Counted from the first letter of the stretch, positions 6,782 through 19,125 are shown. The stretch is DNA of 27,746 bases from Coemansia sp. RSA 1804 (GCA_027578815.1 JANBTH010000192.1:1-27746); one strand, 5' to 3'. Translations and numbers: made by a program. Notes: a model not told the origin generated them from the letters alone.

Positions 6782-9700
6782 ATGTTTGGCAATTGGCAGG
6801 GTACGGGCGGAGGCGCCTCTTCGTCTGCTGCAAACGATGCGTCTGATACTCCCGGACAGCAGCGGCCGCGTCCATCAACTCCACGCAACCGGCTTCTGAA
6901 ATCCCTCTATGCACGCGCAATGGCGGCCAGGCTCTCGGAGCCATCGGGAACGCGTGCAAGAGCTCACAGCACAAGCAACGACAGCACAAGCAGCGCCAGC
7001 ACCACTGGCAGCACAGCACACAACAACAGCAACAACAACCACCACCACCATCACCATCACAATACTACCACAGCCGGAACATCGCCAGTGCGGTCAGCAT
7101 CCAGCAGCACATACGAATCGCCCGGCCGAAGTTCGAGCTCACGCACAAACTACGCCATGTTTGGCAATCTTCGGCGCACCAACCCGATACCAACAGTTGA
7201 GATTGCACGGCCAGCGCCCGAGGTTGAGTTCAGTCGTGTCGCCGACTCAATGTACCCCGTGCTCGATCCGTATGCGTCGCCCGGTAATTCGGTGTCGCTG
7301 CTCTCACTGCGCGCTTCCCAGAATCCAAGCTACTCAGGCCTTGCTGCGCATTCCTCGGCTGCATCCATGTCCTCGTCACGCGCCCCATCGGTGCGCGCTT
7401 CTGCTGGTGCTGACGGCAGGGGCAGCTCGCTGGGGTTCTCCACTCCTGTGCCGCTAGCGCGTGGTGGTACAGAGCCAATGGATGCAGCCAGCGTCTCCGG
7501 CGTCAACGGCCTGGCCAGCCCGGGATCCTATGCTCCACAGCTTGCGCGCTTTGACGACGAGCATGACGTTCCATTCCGCACAAATGCCGTTGAGATTGCC
7601 GCCCAGGACGACAAGTCCGAATGCGCCTTCCTCCCCGGTGCCAGCTCTATCACCGGAATAACGGCTGCTGCGGATGACGCTCCTGGATTTAGCAATTACG
7701 GTGGCGGCAATGGCAGTGGTGTTGACATGGGCGATTACATACGGTCTCAGACTGCCCTCTGGCAATCGCTCGGGACCCTTCAGCCAGTCACGCTTCCAAG
7801 TCCAGAGATGTCTGCTGCTGTCAGCGATCTCCCCGACGCCGACAACGGCGGCTATGAGATGAAGCCGCGCGTTGCCATCTCCAACCAAATATTCAAAGAC
7901 TTGCATGCCATTGCAGAGTTCAACCGTCAAGCACGGGAACGCGTCCACACAGTAGAGCCAGGCGAAGCAATGGCACAGTTCCCAATGCGCCATACGCAAA
8001 AGATCATTCGCCAGCTGCTGGAGGAGATTGATGTGGACGATTCCCGCGGGTGGGACGACGTGGTGCTTCGGCTGGTTACCAATGCAATCACCCACGTCAG
8101 GCCGAATGTGGCAGGCGGAGACCGCATGGATCTGCGAAACTATGTGCGGATCAAACGCATTCCGGGCGGCTCTCCCTCTGACAGTCAGTACATCTCGGGA
8201 CTGGTGTTCACCAAGGGCCTTGCCCACAAGCGCATGCCCCGATACATCAAGGCTCCACGAATAATGCTGCTGACCTTACCTCTCGAGTACTCTGACATCC
8301 CGCACGCACCTGCCTCGCGCTATGTGTCCTTTGACACCGAGCTCCGCATGCAGCAGGGCTTTTCTGAGAAGCTGGTTCAGCGCATCACCAGCGCTGCTCC
8401 CGATCTTGTGTTCACCGAAAAACTCATGCCTCGCAACGTCCTCGAGAGCCTGATGCGCAACAATATTGCCGTGGCCCATGGAATCAAACGCAGCGTCATT
8501 CGTGCTATTGCTCGCTGTACTGGCGCAGAGGTGGTTACGTCGATGAGCAAGTTCAGCGACTACCCGCGCATCGGTACCTGTCGTGCGCTTGCTGTGCAAA
8601 CATTTGAAGACCAGTCGATTCCCGAGTTCCGAAAGTCTTTTATCTTCCTGGATGGCTGCAGCAAGGATCTGGGTGGCACTATTGTTTTGCGTGGCGAGCT
8701 CTTCCCAAAGCTGAGGGAAATTAAGCAGGTTGTTGATTTGGTTGTGTGTCTGGCCTATAGCATGCTCCTCGAGACCGCTCTGTTGGCAAACGAGTATGTG
8801 CTGGCCGTGCCCGGTGACTACGATCTAGCGTGGTCCGATCAGGCTGGTGCAATGGCACGTGCTGTCCCTGGCACCCCAAAGCCAGAGGACGAGTCACTGG
8901 CGCTGGAGGCCTTGAACGAATACAACATCGTGCTGTCGTCCTCGCCCTGCGTGCGAATTCCGCCTCCACAGGTGCTGGTCTCCATGAGGCAAAAGGAGCT
9001 GGCAATACGCTCGATTACCGAAAAGTTCAACAAGATGTCGACGGGTCGCAAAGAGCTGGCGCTACCGATGCCCGTGGACTCTGTCAGCGGCGCTGGCAAC
9101 AGCACGGCCACTGGCGTATCTTTTCTGGTTTCGCGACAGCAAAGCGCGGCAAGCGCAAAACGCGTGCAGCAGCAATACGGGAGCGAGATTGTGTTGCACG
9201 AGAACTACATCCGCGAAGGCAAGCAGTTCCTAAAGGCCAACCCGTATGCCGTCAGTCTGTGGGACTACCAGGGCTTGGTCATTGCTTATATGCTGACATG
9301 TCGGAAGCATGACTACATGATGTGCGTGGGACCCGAGTACCATCTGATATCGTACTACGACTATAACACCGATGTTACGCTTGGTCAGTACCTGGAAATG
9401 TGCTTTGATCTGTCAAAGAACTGTCCCGTCGCCAACCGCCGCTGCGCTCATCCGCTCTACGAGCACCGCCACAGCTATATCCACTACCGCGGCAAGCTCG
9501 ATGTGACTGTAGACGAGTTTCCTTGCCCGGTCGAGCGTCTCAGCGAGGTCATGCTGATGTGGGGTGTGTGTAAGAATTGCGGAAAGCGCACACCTGTCAC
9601 AAGGATGTCGGACGAGTCTTGGCGCTACTCCTTTGGCAAGTACCTGGAAACCTCTTTTTACAACGACGTTTTGCGTCCCCGCGCATGTGTTTGTCCGCAC

Positions 9701-12184
9701 GACTCGCACCAGGACTACGTTAGGTGTTTTTCCTTGCGCAACATGGTGACTCGATTCTCATACTCATTGTTCCCGATATGGAGCGTTTCGATGCCAACAA
9801 TGCCCCTTTACTTTAACGTCGAGGTCAGCATTGGACTCAAGAACCAGGAGGCCGCTGAGCTACGTGAACGTCTGGACAAGTACTATCAGTCGTTAATGAG
9901 CCGTCTTGAGGCATTTCCCTTGGACGTGGTGTACGAGGAAAAGATTGAAGAGTGCCGTCACACATTGGGTCTGCTATCCGCACGCGCTGCAACCGAGCAG
10001 GTGTACTTTCAGCAGACGCTGGAGCAGACCCTGCGCAACACACATCCGGCCGACACTCTGGTCATTGTGGTTGTTTACGAGGCCCTGCAAGGCAAGGTGG
10101 TTGAGTGGAACTTGCGTTTCTCTGAGCTAGTCCAGTCGTTTATCCAGCTTGATGCAGCAACAAACAAGAACACAGTTCCAAAGAGATCAAACACAGGCGG
10201 TAATGACACCAGCGGCGCCCCAACTGAGCCTACAGCCCTGACACGTGCGTCGACGTTTTCTGTAGGAGTCTCGGCTGTGAAAAAGGATGAGATTGATTCT
10301 TTGAATGTGATCGATGATCTACGCTCGATATCTCACAACCAGTATCAGTCTGCTGCTGCACCGGGAGGCGATCTGGGCGCACAGCTCAATGCTCGCCTTG
10401 AGATGCCTCGTCTGGGCACATCGCCCACAGACGAGAAGTTCGAGCTTTCGAGCCAGTACAGCGACAGCAGCAGAAACACGAGCAGTACCAGTGTCGATGG
10501 CAAAGCAGGCTCTGCCGACCAAAGAAGCATTGTGCTTATGCAATCGCTGCGTCCACGGCTCCATAGGAAGCTTTCCATGGAGATGATGAAAAGGGACCGC
10601 GAGCGTCAGGAGCGGTTGCAAGAAAAGATGCGCCGCCCCGCAGATGCCTTCAACGCGCGTGGAACCAAATACTTGCGCCAACTGCAGAGGGCAAACATGT
10701 CGGCGGCTGCCCAGGCGCAAAGCCAGATGATGACGGGCGAGCAAGCGTATGGGCAAGGAGCTGACGCCCAGCAGCAAAGCGCACTTGTTGAGCCGCTGGA
10801 TCGACCGCTCAGACATGTACCAAGTGGCATACCAACTGGGAGATATTCCACGACTCGACTTATTGGCGGTATTGCAACAGATGTTGACGACGTTGTGCGT
10901 ATCCCACAGCCGCCAGTGTTTCCTGAACTTCGAGGCCGTTCAGGCAAACCCGTGTCAAGGTTCTCGAGCCTTTTTGGAAATAAGGGCGTTCGCCCCTTGC
11001 TTGACATTCTGGGTGACAGTACTCCGGAGCTGGAGGCCGGGAAAGGCAGCTCGATTACTACCACTACTACCACCGCTACTAATCGGCTGCTAAAAGATAA
11101 CCTGGTGGCCGAACCATCACGAATTCCAGGTATCCGCACGCAAGCACAGCAACAGCAGCAGCAGAAGCACCCGCAGAGACGAGATTCCGATGCGAGCTCC
11201 CGTCCGTTGTCCAGCTTTGGGCGTCCACCCAACGCAAACCACGCGGCTTCAAACATTCCGCGTCCGCCAAACATTCGTAGCCGTGCTGCATCGCCTACGG
11301 AATCTGAGGCCAACCGCCCCGCCTCTGTAAACTCCGGAGGCCCAACAGCTAAGGCGGATGGTGGTGTAGCCGACCATTCTGGAAAGGCAGCCTCTAATGT
11401 GTTTCTTCGCCTTGCAAAGCGTCTCAACAGTGCAAAGGGCCAAGGAAATAACTCGGCTACGCTTGGAACCGTGCCTCGTAGGATGAATCTGCTTCTGCCT
11501 GCCACTGCCCAATATGTCAGCCAGACACAGCCACGCCGAACCACAGTATCCCAAACACAGGCACAGGTGCCCGTTCAGCCCAAGCGACAGATTATCTCGG
11601 GTGCCGATGGGGCATCGTATAAACGGACGCCGCCACGCCGCCATTCGTACCAGCTGCCACCAAATGCAAGAGAACAGCCCGAAAGTGTTGATGACGATTG
11701 GTACGAGGTTGCGTATCCAAATGACTATGAGCAGGAAGATGAGCATTTTATCTCGTCAAAGCCGTCCAGTGGCACGATGCCTGGCTCAGGCCGCTATGAT
11801 AACACGGGCGAGTATGGCGAGCAGGGCAGATGGCAGCCGCACAGCGTGATACGGCACAGATCGGCAACAATGTCTCAAGTCCAACCACGTCCCGGAGGTT
11901 CTGGCCATACAACATCTGCAACACCGGCGATGGCCGCTGCTTCCAACACTCGTCATGACGAGCGCACGCAACCGCAGTCGACATGGCGACCACCGGCTCC
12001 TCCACACCGCCTATCTGAAGTTCATGCTGCAGAGCCGCAGCGCACGCAGGCGAGCGACCACGAACAGACTGCACCAGAGCAAAAGCCCAGCATGGCATCG
12101 CGTGCATCAGGTCTTATTCCTAACATTACGCGCAGACTGGGGCTTGGATTTGGGTTCCGAAGTAGCCAGCAGCAGCAGCAGCAA

Positions 12185-12221
<37 letters not shown>

Positions 12222-14464
12222 GGAGCCTTAGTGGTAGTAAAAGTGCCTACGGGTCTGCAAATACAAGCGATGTGGAAGTAGCATCTTCAGGGAGCTTTGG
12301 CAAAAAACAGCGGGTTTCATCTTCGGGAAATGCAAGTAGGAGAACCCATGGTCCAATTCCCACCCAGCTTGTCATTGATCATGGCACTGAGCAGCGGCTG
12401 ACAAGCAGGACCTTGTCAAGGAAACGCAGTTCTACGCAGAGCCGACGGAGGAGCTTGAATAAATCTGCCCAAGGCCAGCTTGGCGGTTTGCTTGACCCAG
12501 AAATGTCGTCAGGGTCGTTTTCGATATCCATAGACTCTAACAGCGAGAGCGACGGCGAAAATGGCAATAGTAACAAGGTATTGGGGCGTCGCTCTTTTTC
12601 TCGCGAGATCCTTGGAACACCCTCTGGAACATACACCAGATCCAACAGAAACAGCTATGGCAGAGACAGCGCCGATGACACTTTTCCGCTGTCGGGCTCG
12701 CTGAGTGGCCAAACCGACTTGGTAATGAGCTCACCCATGCGAACCATGCAACGATATAACATGCTTAACGACAACAACCTGGCCTCCTCTGCCACAGATT
12801 CAGAAGACGGCAACAGAGGCAGCATGCGCCAGATACTAGAGTCCTCGTCGCGCCGCGCGCATCCACGGCTCCATCGCGACTCGTCAACCGAAGATGACGA
12901 CTTTGACAATCATGAGCCAAATCTGCATTTTGACCAGAGCGACGCCAGCAGTGACGATGAATCCGAGCCGATTGGCAGTACACAGGACGCTAGCAGCGCG
13001 GTGTCGTATCTGCATTCTGTCATTGCTGAAGGCACCCGCATATCTGCTGCTCAAGGCAGTGTGCTGTCGAATGATCCGCCACCGCCGACTGCGTCTGTGT
13101 CGGAGAAAATGAGTCTTGTAGAGTCTGGAATTGATGCAGGCCTGTCTGCTATTGCCAATGCCGGCGATTCTTCAACAGCTGGTAACATACCACAAGAGAA
13201 TCTCAATACCCTGTGGAAGGCCATATCCAATCTGCTGATGATATCCGGGAGCTCTCAGCTGTTCCGGATTGGACTGGATCTTGTGTATCCGCTAGATTCG
13301 ACTGAACACGTTGTTGCTGGATCTCCAGTGATTGTACGCGAAACCGAGCCAAGCTCGATCATTGCCTTTACGCTGCTGGCTAGTGAGTATCGCACAATGC
13401 TTCACGATATCTTTGAAGCAGCAAGGAACGAGTCTGACGACGATGGCGAAAACGGCAAAAATGCTGACGCTGCGGGGAACGACGCTGAGACTACTAGTAG
13501 GGCTAAATCGCCAGTCAACGAGTTTGAGCGCCCACCGCAGAAGAACACCGAGGAAGCAGCTATTATTGAACGGGTTATTCTTCGCCCTTCGCACCACCAC
13601 CTTCCCTTTCAATTTACTGCTGGACAGACAAAGTTTGTGTGCAGGGTCTACTATGCATCCCAGTTTGAAGCGCTGCGTCGTTGCTATGGGTGTGAGGACA
13701 GCTACATCGAGTCGCTTTCGCGGTGCATGCCGTACGATGCAAGAGGCGGCAAGTCAGGAAGCACGTTTCTGCACACCCGCGATTCGCGGTTCATCATCAA
13801 GCAGGTATCCAAGACCGAATCTGAGGCGTTTTTAAAGTTTGCGCCATCGTACTTTGACTACATCTACTGGACGTACCGGACGGGCATGCGGACCATGCTA
13901 GCCAAGATCTTTGGGTTCTGCCGGGTGACATACCGCAGCGCGGCAACCGGCAAGGCAGTCAAAATGAACGTTATTATTATGGAGAACCTGTTCTACCAGC
14001 GCCAATGCAACCGGGTGTTTGATCTGAAGGGATCTGAGCGCAACCGTATGGTTGAGGAGACAGGCTCGTCGGATGCGGTTTTCCAGGATGAGAATCTGAT
14101 CAAGTATATTCGTGAAAACCCTATCTGTGTCAGCCAGCAGACAAAAAGCTATCTCCATGATGCGGTGTGGAACGACACGCTATTTCTGTCTATGATGAAC
14201 GTTATGGACTACTCGCTTTTGGTCGGCTTTGACGAAAAGAACAAGGAGCTCGTGGTTGGCATCGTTGACTTTATCCGCACGTTTACATGGGATAAGAAGC
14301 TGGAGAGCTGGGTCAAGGAGGCGGGGATCTTGGGCGGAGGCGGCAAGGGTCCCACGATTGTCTCGCCAAAACAATACAAGGCACGCTTCCGCAAGGCAAT
14401 GGAAAGGTACTTTTTAATGGTTCCTGACATGTTTACTTCGCTACGTGTAGAGGACGAGGACTAG
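6782..14464 (+). CDS. FAB1: 1-phosphatidylinositol-3-phosphate 5-kinase FAB1/PIKfyve, lacking the FYVE finger
   Basis: 2,560 residues in one uninterrupted frame from the ATG at 6782. The first 400 residues are Ser/Ala/Gly-rich with a seven-His run and only one cysteine, so no FYVE zinc finger. A TCP-1/CCT chaperonin-like domain spans about 415-675; the Cys-rich CCR region runs about 720-1005 (C..CGKRTPV, RPRACVCPH). A 1,200-residue low-complexity linker with a polyQ run (about 1795-1814) precedes a conserved block ending EPSSIIAFTLLASEYR (near 2190). The PIPK catalytic domain (about 2270-2555) has GKSGSTF, FIIKQV, DLKGSERNR, MDYSLLV and IVDFIRTFTWDKK, so it should be active. By family, it makes PI(3,5)P2 on endosomes and vacuoles with Vac14 and Fig4, controlling vacuole size and membrane recycling. 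It is longer than yeast Fab1 or human PIKfyve, chiefly through the linker. Confidence 0.97.
7039..7062 (+). repeat. CAC/CAT repeat encoding seven histidines in FAB1
   Basis: A short trinucleotide repeat (ACC/CAC/CAT units) in the FAB1 N-terminal region encodes Asn-rich then seven consecutive His residues, within low-complexity sequence. Confidence 0.8.
12166..12222 (+). repeat. CAG/CAA microsatellite encoding the FAB1 polyglutamine tract
   Basis: An almost pure CAG repeat interrupted by AAG and CAA codons encodes about 17 Gln and one Lys in the disordered linker of FAB1. It is in frame and likely length-variable. Confidence 0.9.
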
Positions 14465-14472
14465 TTTTTTTA

Positions 14473-14478
14473 AATAAA
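14473..14478 (+). other. Candidate poly(A) signal of FAB1
   Basis: AATAAA, nine bases after the FAB1 stop codon, in a T/A-rich setting. Very close to the stop, which would give an unusually short 3' UTR if used. Confidence 0.4.
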
Positions 14479-14743
14479 ATAATCCATTTGTTCACATGTT
14501 GTGGCTGTTGGCAGGATCGGGCTCCTGATATTTCCATTGGTTGGCTTTTCGATTTAAAGTGTAAAAAAGGGTGTGAAACATTCACGAAAGGCGATAGTTT
14601 TTCGGATAGACAAAGAATGTGAGAGGAGAAAAAAAGGTACATGTGTCTTTTGTTATATTACCCGAGTGGTGCTTGAATTGCTAACAAAAAGCCGGATTAC
14701 TGACATTGGGATGCATTAGCATTGAATCTGCCGATTGAAACAA

Positions 14744-14958
14744 GTAGATAATCTCGTGTGCTAATATATTGCCAAGCTGCGAAAGCAAGGCCAATTGCTC
14801 AAGAAAAGTAAGGAAAGAAGAGGAAAATGGGCACGAGCGTATATTGTTAACCCTCATGGCAACAGCAAGCACCAGTTGCTGCCTGTCCTTCTTGCACTAC
14901 AAATACAGTAGATAACTCCCGTGTTCTTTGTTCAAATTTTTAAACGTGGGGTAGATAA
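14744..14958 (+). promoter_or_regulatory. Three identical GTAGATAA octamers (GATA-factor type sites)
   Basis: GTAGATAA occurs at 14744-14751, 14908-14915 and 14951-14958, each containing WGATAR, the core bound by fungal GATA zinc-finger regulators. The cluster lies 440-655 bases upstream of the Gln-rich gene. Binding is inferred, not shown. Confidence 0.35.
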
Positions 14959-15005
14959 GAAGGCAATGTCTGTGGGCGTTTTTGACTCTGCAATGTCTAT
15001 GTGGC

Positions 15006-15011
15006 CACGTG
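15006..15011. promoter_or_regulatory. E-box CACGTG upstream of the Gln-rich gene
   Basis: Palindromic CACGTG, the site class for bHLH factors such as Cbf1/Pho4-type proteins, about 390 bases upstream of the start codon and close to the GATA-type sites. Confidence 0.3.
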
Positions 15012-15398
15012 TTAAACGTTTCTTTATTTTATTTCCCCAGCAAAGACGTGAACTATATATGTCTTAGTCGGTGGGCATTTTAGACAATATTTGTGTTGTT
15101 GTTGTTTTTGCACCCCCCTTGTGCCTTCTGTCTCCAAGGAAGAAAACCTCATTCTGTCTTTTTTATTTACACCTATGCTGGTTTACACATTTACCTCATT
15201 GCCTTTATCTCGCATTAACTGTAATTGATACTATAATTCATAAAGAACATAACTTGCATGGTACTGTAAAGGTTACATATTCTGGAATAGAAAGTTACAA
15301 TATAGATCATATCCGATCCCCACTTCATAGACACTGTCATACCTGTCGAGTTTGGTGCAGAGCCACTAGAATTCTTTAAAAGCTAGATTCTAAGCACA

Positions 15399-16628
15399 AT
15401 GCGCCTGTTCCGCAAGACAAAGGCAGCGGCACCCGAAGCCCAGAATGTGGCCATGGAGCATGAACCGACGATAGAGAGATCGCCCTCACCATACACGCCC
15501 TGTCCAGCGCCAGCACTCGAGTTGAATCTCCAGCTGCCGTCCTTAGCCTCAAACAGCCTGATATTCGAGAAGAGCCCAGCAAATGCAAATGTAGGTGCAG
15601 AGAATGCTACAATACAACAGCAACAAGAGCAACTGCAGCAACACACCACAGCTGTACCACAGGGTGGAATTCCAAACTACGAACTTACATCAGCAGCGTA
15701 TCAGGGTTTCCAACAGACAGCGGAAAAGGCCTCATCTCAAACCATTCTTGCAGCTATCGACAAAAGACGAGGCGGAGGAGGAGGAGCAGGATCTGGGTCC
15801 AATGCGAATGCCAGCTACAACTTTGATTACCCGATCCAGTTTGCCGAGAACTCCGACAAGACTAACAAGCAGGCAGAGGCATCGGTTCAAAGCATGCTTT
15901 TTGAGCAATACGGTAAGACTTCCTCTGCTGCAGCAGGCCAGCAAAGACAGCCCAGCCACCACAACTACCAGATGCAGAACACACTTAGTCATGGAGCCGC
16001 CGCCGTTACCATTGCCAGCACCACATCAACATCAACAACAACAACACACGCTGCGGCAGCAACTCCAAGCAAGCATGCTCAGACTAACGGAGGAACACTC
16101 ATTGAGTACATCCAAGCACAGCAGAAGCAGGCCAGCATGCAAAAGGCGCTGTACGCTGCAAAGTCCAAGGAAAAGACTGCACTAGCCAACCAGCAGCACC
16201 CGGCATCGCCCAGCTCAAGAGACGACAGCTCAACCTCTAGCTACAACGACGAAGGCGTCCAGAAGCTTAGTGGCTCGATGGCCGCAATGTCACTTGGCAA
16301 AGGTGGTGCTGCTGAAGGCAAGGGTGCAGGAAATGCACTGTCTGAGCGGGCATTGTATATTCAAAAGGCCCGTGAAGCCAGTGCACTTGGCAGAGTGGTT
16401 ACCTTCAACCTGATGCACGCAAAGAACGAGGATTCAGACGACGAGAACGACACAATTGCTCTTGGCGGGCTTAGAAGGGCTGATGACGGCTGTGTTTCGG
16501 AAAACACGGGCGGCGCTGTCAACGCATTGCCAGGTGCCGGACCGACTCAAGGTAAGTTTATCCAATAACGCGCTAACAACCGCAATATCCTCTCAACATT
16601 GCAAAAAAAACTCATTTGCTTGGACGGC

Positions 16629-16675
<47 letters not shown>

Positions 16676-19014
16676 AAAGCATAGCACCAAGTGGATAGAA
16701 GCTGCATTGACTTTAGAATGCGGAGAAAGAGATATGCTACTATGCGCGTGGCCGAGTTGTTCACATTTTCTGCATCCATAGCATATATGCATACACCAGT
16801 ACTAACCACAAAAGTCTAAACGCATGCCTCTCCGCATTATCTCAAACATGACTTTGGACTGTAGCACATGGCGTGTCTCCGCATGGCTCGCTTGTTGGCG
16901 GCGGGCAGTTTGGCTCAGCCAAGCAGCAGGCGCTAGCACAGATGCAGTATGGCGGACCTCACATGAATCAGCAGGCATTCCAGCAGTACCAAATGGCTGT
17001 TCAGTCGATGGCCGCATCCTCGATGCCCCATATGATGGGCAGTCTGTCGGCTGGCGCAAGAACGCCAGTCCCAGTGTTCTCTGCAGACAACAGCATACAG
17101 AACAGCCCTGCAATGAGTGGAGCGGGAGGGTTTCCTGCGCAAGGAGGAGGCCCATCAATGCAGCAGCAAGGCATGGCTTCCATGTCATTGGCCCAGCTGC
17201 AGCAACAACAGCAGCACCAGCAGCACCAGCAGATGGCGGCGTACCAGCGGAATGCGTCTGGAGGGGCTCAAAGAGCGCCCATGAACAACAGCCAGGGCGC
17301 CATGTTTGGGAACGGCGGGTTTTACCGCGGAGCAATGGGCGATGTTGCCACAGCCGTGCCATCTGCAAGACCAATGTACACGCCATCGCCGCTGGGACAG
17401 ATGCCGCCCATCTACGCACACCAGGGAATGGTTCCGGGTCAGGCGCATATGATTGTTCCGGATCCACGCATGGCTGCGGCATACCAGCCGGCTCCGTCTG
17501 CGCAGATGCCAAACGCAATGGCCGCAAGCATGCACTCGTTTAGGTCGGGCACTCAGCAGCCGCTGCAGCAGGGATTCGCTGCTAGCAGCGCTCAGCAGGC
17601 GTCGCTGACAAGCTTTATTCCGACGCAGTCGCAGTACCAGGGATCGTTCACCAGGAATCCGCTCATGCGCGACCTGAACAAGATTAAGGAGTTTTCGGCA
17701 AAGGATTATACCGCGCGCCCCACACTCCTCGCCGAAGTGGACAGTCGCATGCTTGCAAAGAAGAACATACCTGGGCTGGGTGGTTCGGCAAGCCATAGCT
17801 ATCAGCCCCAAGCACAGCCTCAAGTCCAAGCTCAAGCACAGCCCCAAGCTCACGCTCAAAAGCAAAGCCAAGGCCGTCATCTACATTCACCAACTGGCCG
17901 CCACCGACAAATAAACAACAGCGATCAGTTTGGGTATGACAGAAGGCCGGAACGCTCCAATCCAGATTACTATGACAGACACTACGGCTCGCATCGGCAT
18001 AACCAGGGCTTTGAGAACTCGTCGTCGTACCAGAACCTCTATGGAGCTTACAACGACAATGCGTCAGTGTCTTCTGGCGGCAGCAGCAAGCGCAACATGG
18101 ATATGCGGGATGTCCGTGGGGGCGAGGGGCGCGAGCACAAGCGGCGCCATCGCCACGACCACCGAGGAAATGCCTACGGCAGCGAGTATGGCGACGGCAT
18201 GCCTTTGCGCGAGTTCCGCAGGACAGATGCACGGTCGCCGCCGCCTCGAGGATACCGCACGCTTGGCCGACACTGCCGCAGGTATCGAGACGACTACTAC
18301 CACGAGCAGTACGACTTTGACGATGCTTCAGATATGTATGCAAGCGACTACTACGACGAGTGGGAGGGCAATGACCACGAAGGATACTATGGCGACGAGT
18401 CTGTCGAATACTCCCGGAATAGGAGACACACCGTCCACCGCAAGTCCCACAGAAGACAGCGTGCCGACCGAGGAAGAGCTGGGGCGCAGATGAAACCCCC
18501 ACAAAGACACTTCCGCGACGAGGGCCCTGTAGAGCATAGAGGCAGCTCCAGAAAGATGCCGCCTATGCACCTGGACGACCCGCGCGGAAACAACGGCTTT
18601 ACGTTTAGGGCTGCTGCTGCTGCGCCCGAAAGCGCTGAAAGAAAAAACAGCTTTGACTCGCAGTCGCCGTCGCAATCCTCGCTGTTATCGGTCACTCGTG
18701 CAAAGCCGCGGTCCCAGTTTGGCCGCATGCTAGCCAATATCAAGCAAAAGTCGGCGAACGGGCCAAAGGCTGAGAGCAAGCCTGAGCCAATGGACACCCG
18801 AGAGGACGAAGAGGAGGAAGAGCAGATGTCAACTAAGCACAAGCCTGAGCCAACTGGCAGAGACAGAAGAGACACCCAGCCCAGCGATGCTCCTCACGCT
18901 AGCGCTGCAAACAGCCCTGCTGCATCCACAACATCTAGCATGCCCGATCCTCAAGGCAGTTCGCCGATCTGCACTCCAAAGATGACAGCGACTGCTCCGG
19001 TTGCCGCAGCGTAG
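15399..19014 (+). CDS. Unrecognised 1,100-residue Gln-, Tyr- and Arg-rich protein (two exons)
   Basis: Exon 1 15399-16551 and exon 2 16865-19014 join in phase 1 (CAA G|CA CAT) to give 1,100 residues. I do not recognise the family. Residues 1-384 are low complexity with Gln runs, with two more ordered segments: one around LIEYIQAQQKQ (near 235), and ALYIQKAREASALGRVV (near 325), which is followed by an acidic patch. Exon 2 starts Met/Gln/Ala/Pro-rich, then has a distinctive ordered block of about 40 residues (about 649-693: NPLMRDLNKIKEF, LLAEVDSRMLAKKNIPGLGG). Residues about 700-890 are rich in Tyr, Asp, Arg and His (many DYY, RRYR), and about 920-1100 contain a SQFGRMLANIKQKS segment and a Glu run. 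No signal peptide or membrane helix is visible. The composition is prion-like or condensate-like; RNA binding is possible but unproven. It could in principle be two genes, but the intron signals are strong. Confidence 0.8.
16552..16864 (+). other. Intron of the Gln-rich gene with a perfect TACTAAC branch point
   Basis: Donor GTAAGT at 16552; branch point TACTAAC at 16800-16806; acceptor ACTGTAG ending 16864, which is the first usable AG after the branch point. 313 bases, holding a (CAA)16 tract. It joins two long frames in phase. Confidence 0.88.
16628..16675 (+). repeat. Intronic (CAA)16 microsatellite
   Basis: Sixteen uninterrupted CAA triplets inside the intron of the Gln-rich gene; translated in the right frame it would be polyGln or polyAsn, but it lies between the splice sites. 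Confidence 0.95.
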
Positions 19015-19125
19015 AGCTGTTTATTATAGCTGTGTAAAAGCAGGCATCCAGCTTTTCTTTGAAAGTATGCTATTATTATTTATAGAATGTAACCAACCTT
19101 GTTTTTCCTCTCTAGACAAATGGAG

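Larger units (their letters stand above)
14465..15398. other. Intergenic: FAB1 3' flank and promoter of the unrecognised Gln-rich gene
   Basis: No ATG-started gene found. It begins with a likely FAB1 poly(A) signal. Further on are three copies of GTAGATAA (14744, 14908, 14951), an E-box CACGTG (15006-15011), and a TATATATG at about 15055-15062, some 340 bases upstream of the next start codon. CCAAT pentamers occur on minus near 14535 and on plus near 14790. The open frame at 15071-15379 starts with GTG, lacks conserved features and is not called. Confidence 0.5.

Noticed and set aside
15071..15379. 102-codon frame upstream of the Gln-rich gene
   Set aside because: It opens with GTG rather than ATG, has no recognisable features and lies in AT-rich promoter-like sequence.
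16628..16675. Short direct repeats as a CRISPR-like array
   Set aside because: It is a simple CAA microsatellite without spacers, in a eukaryotic intron.
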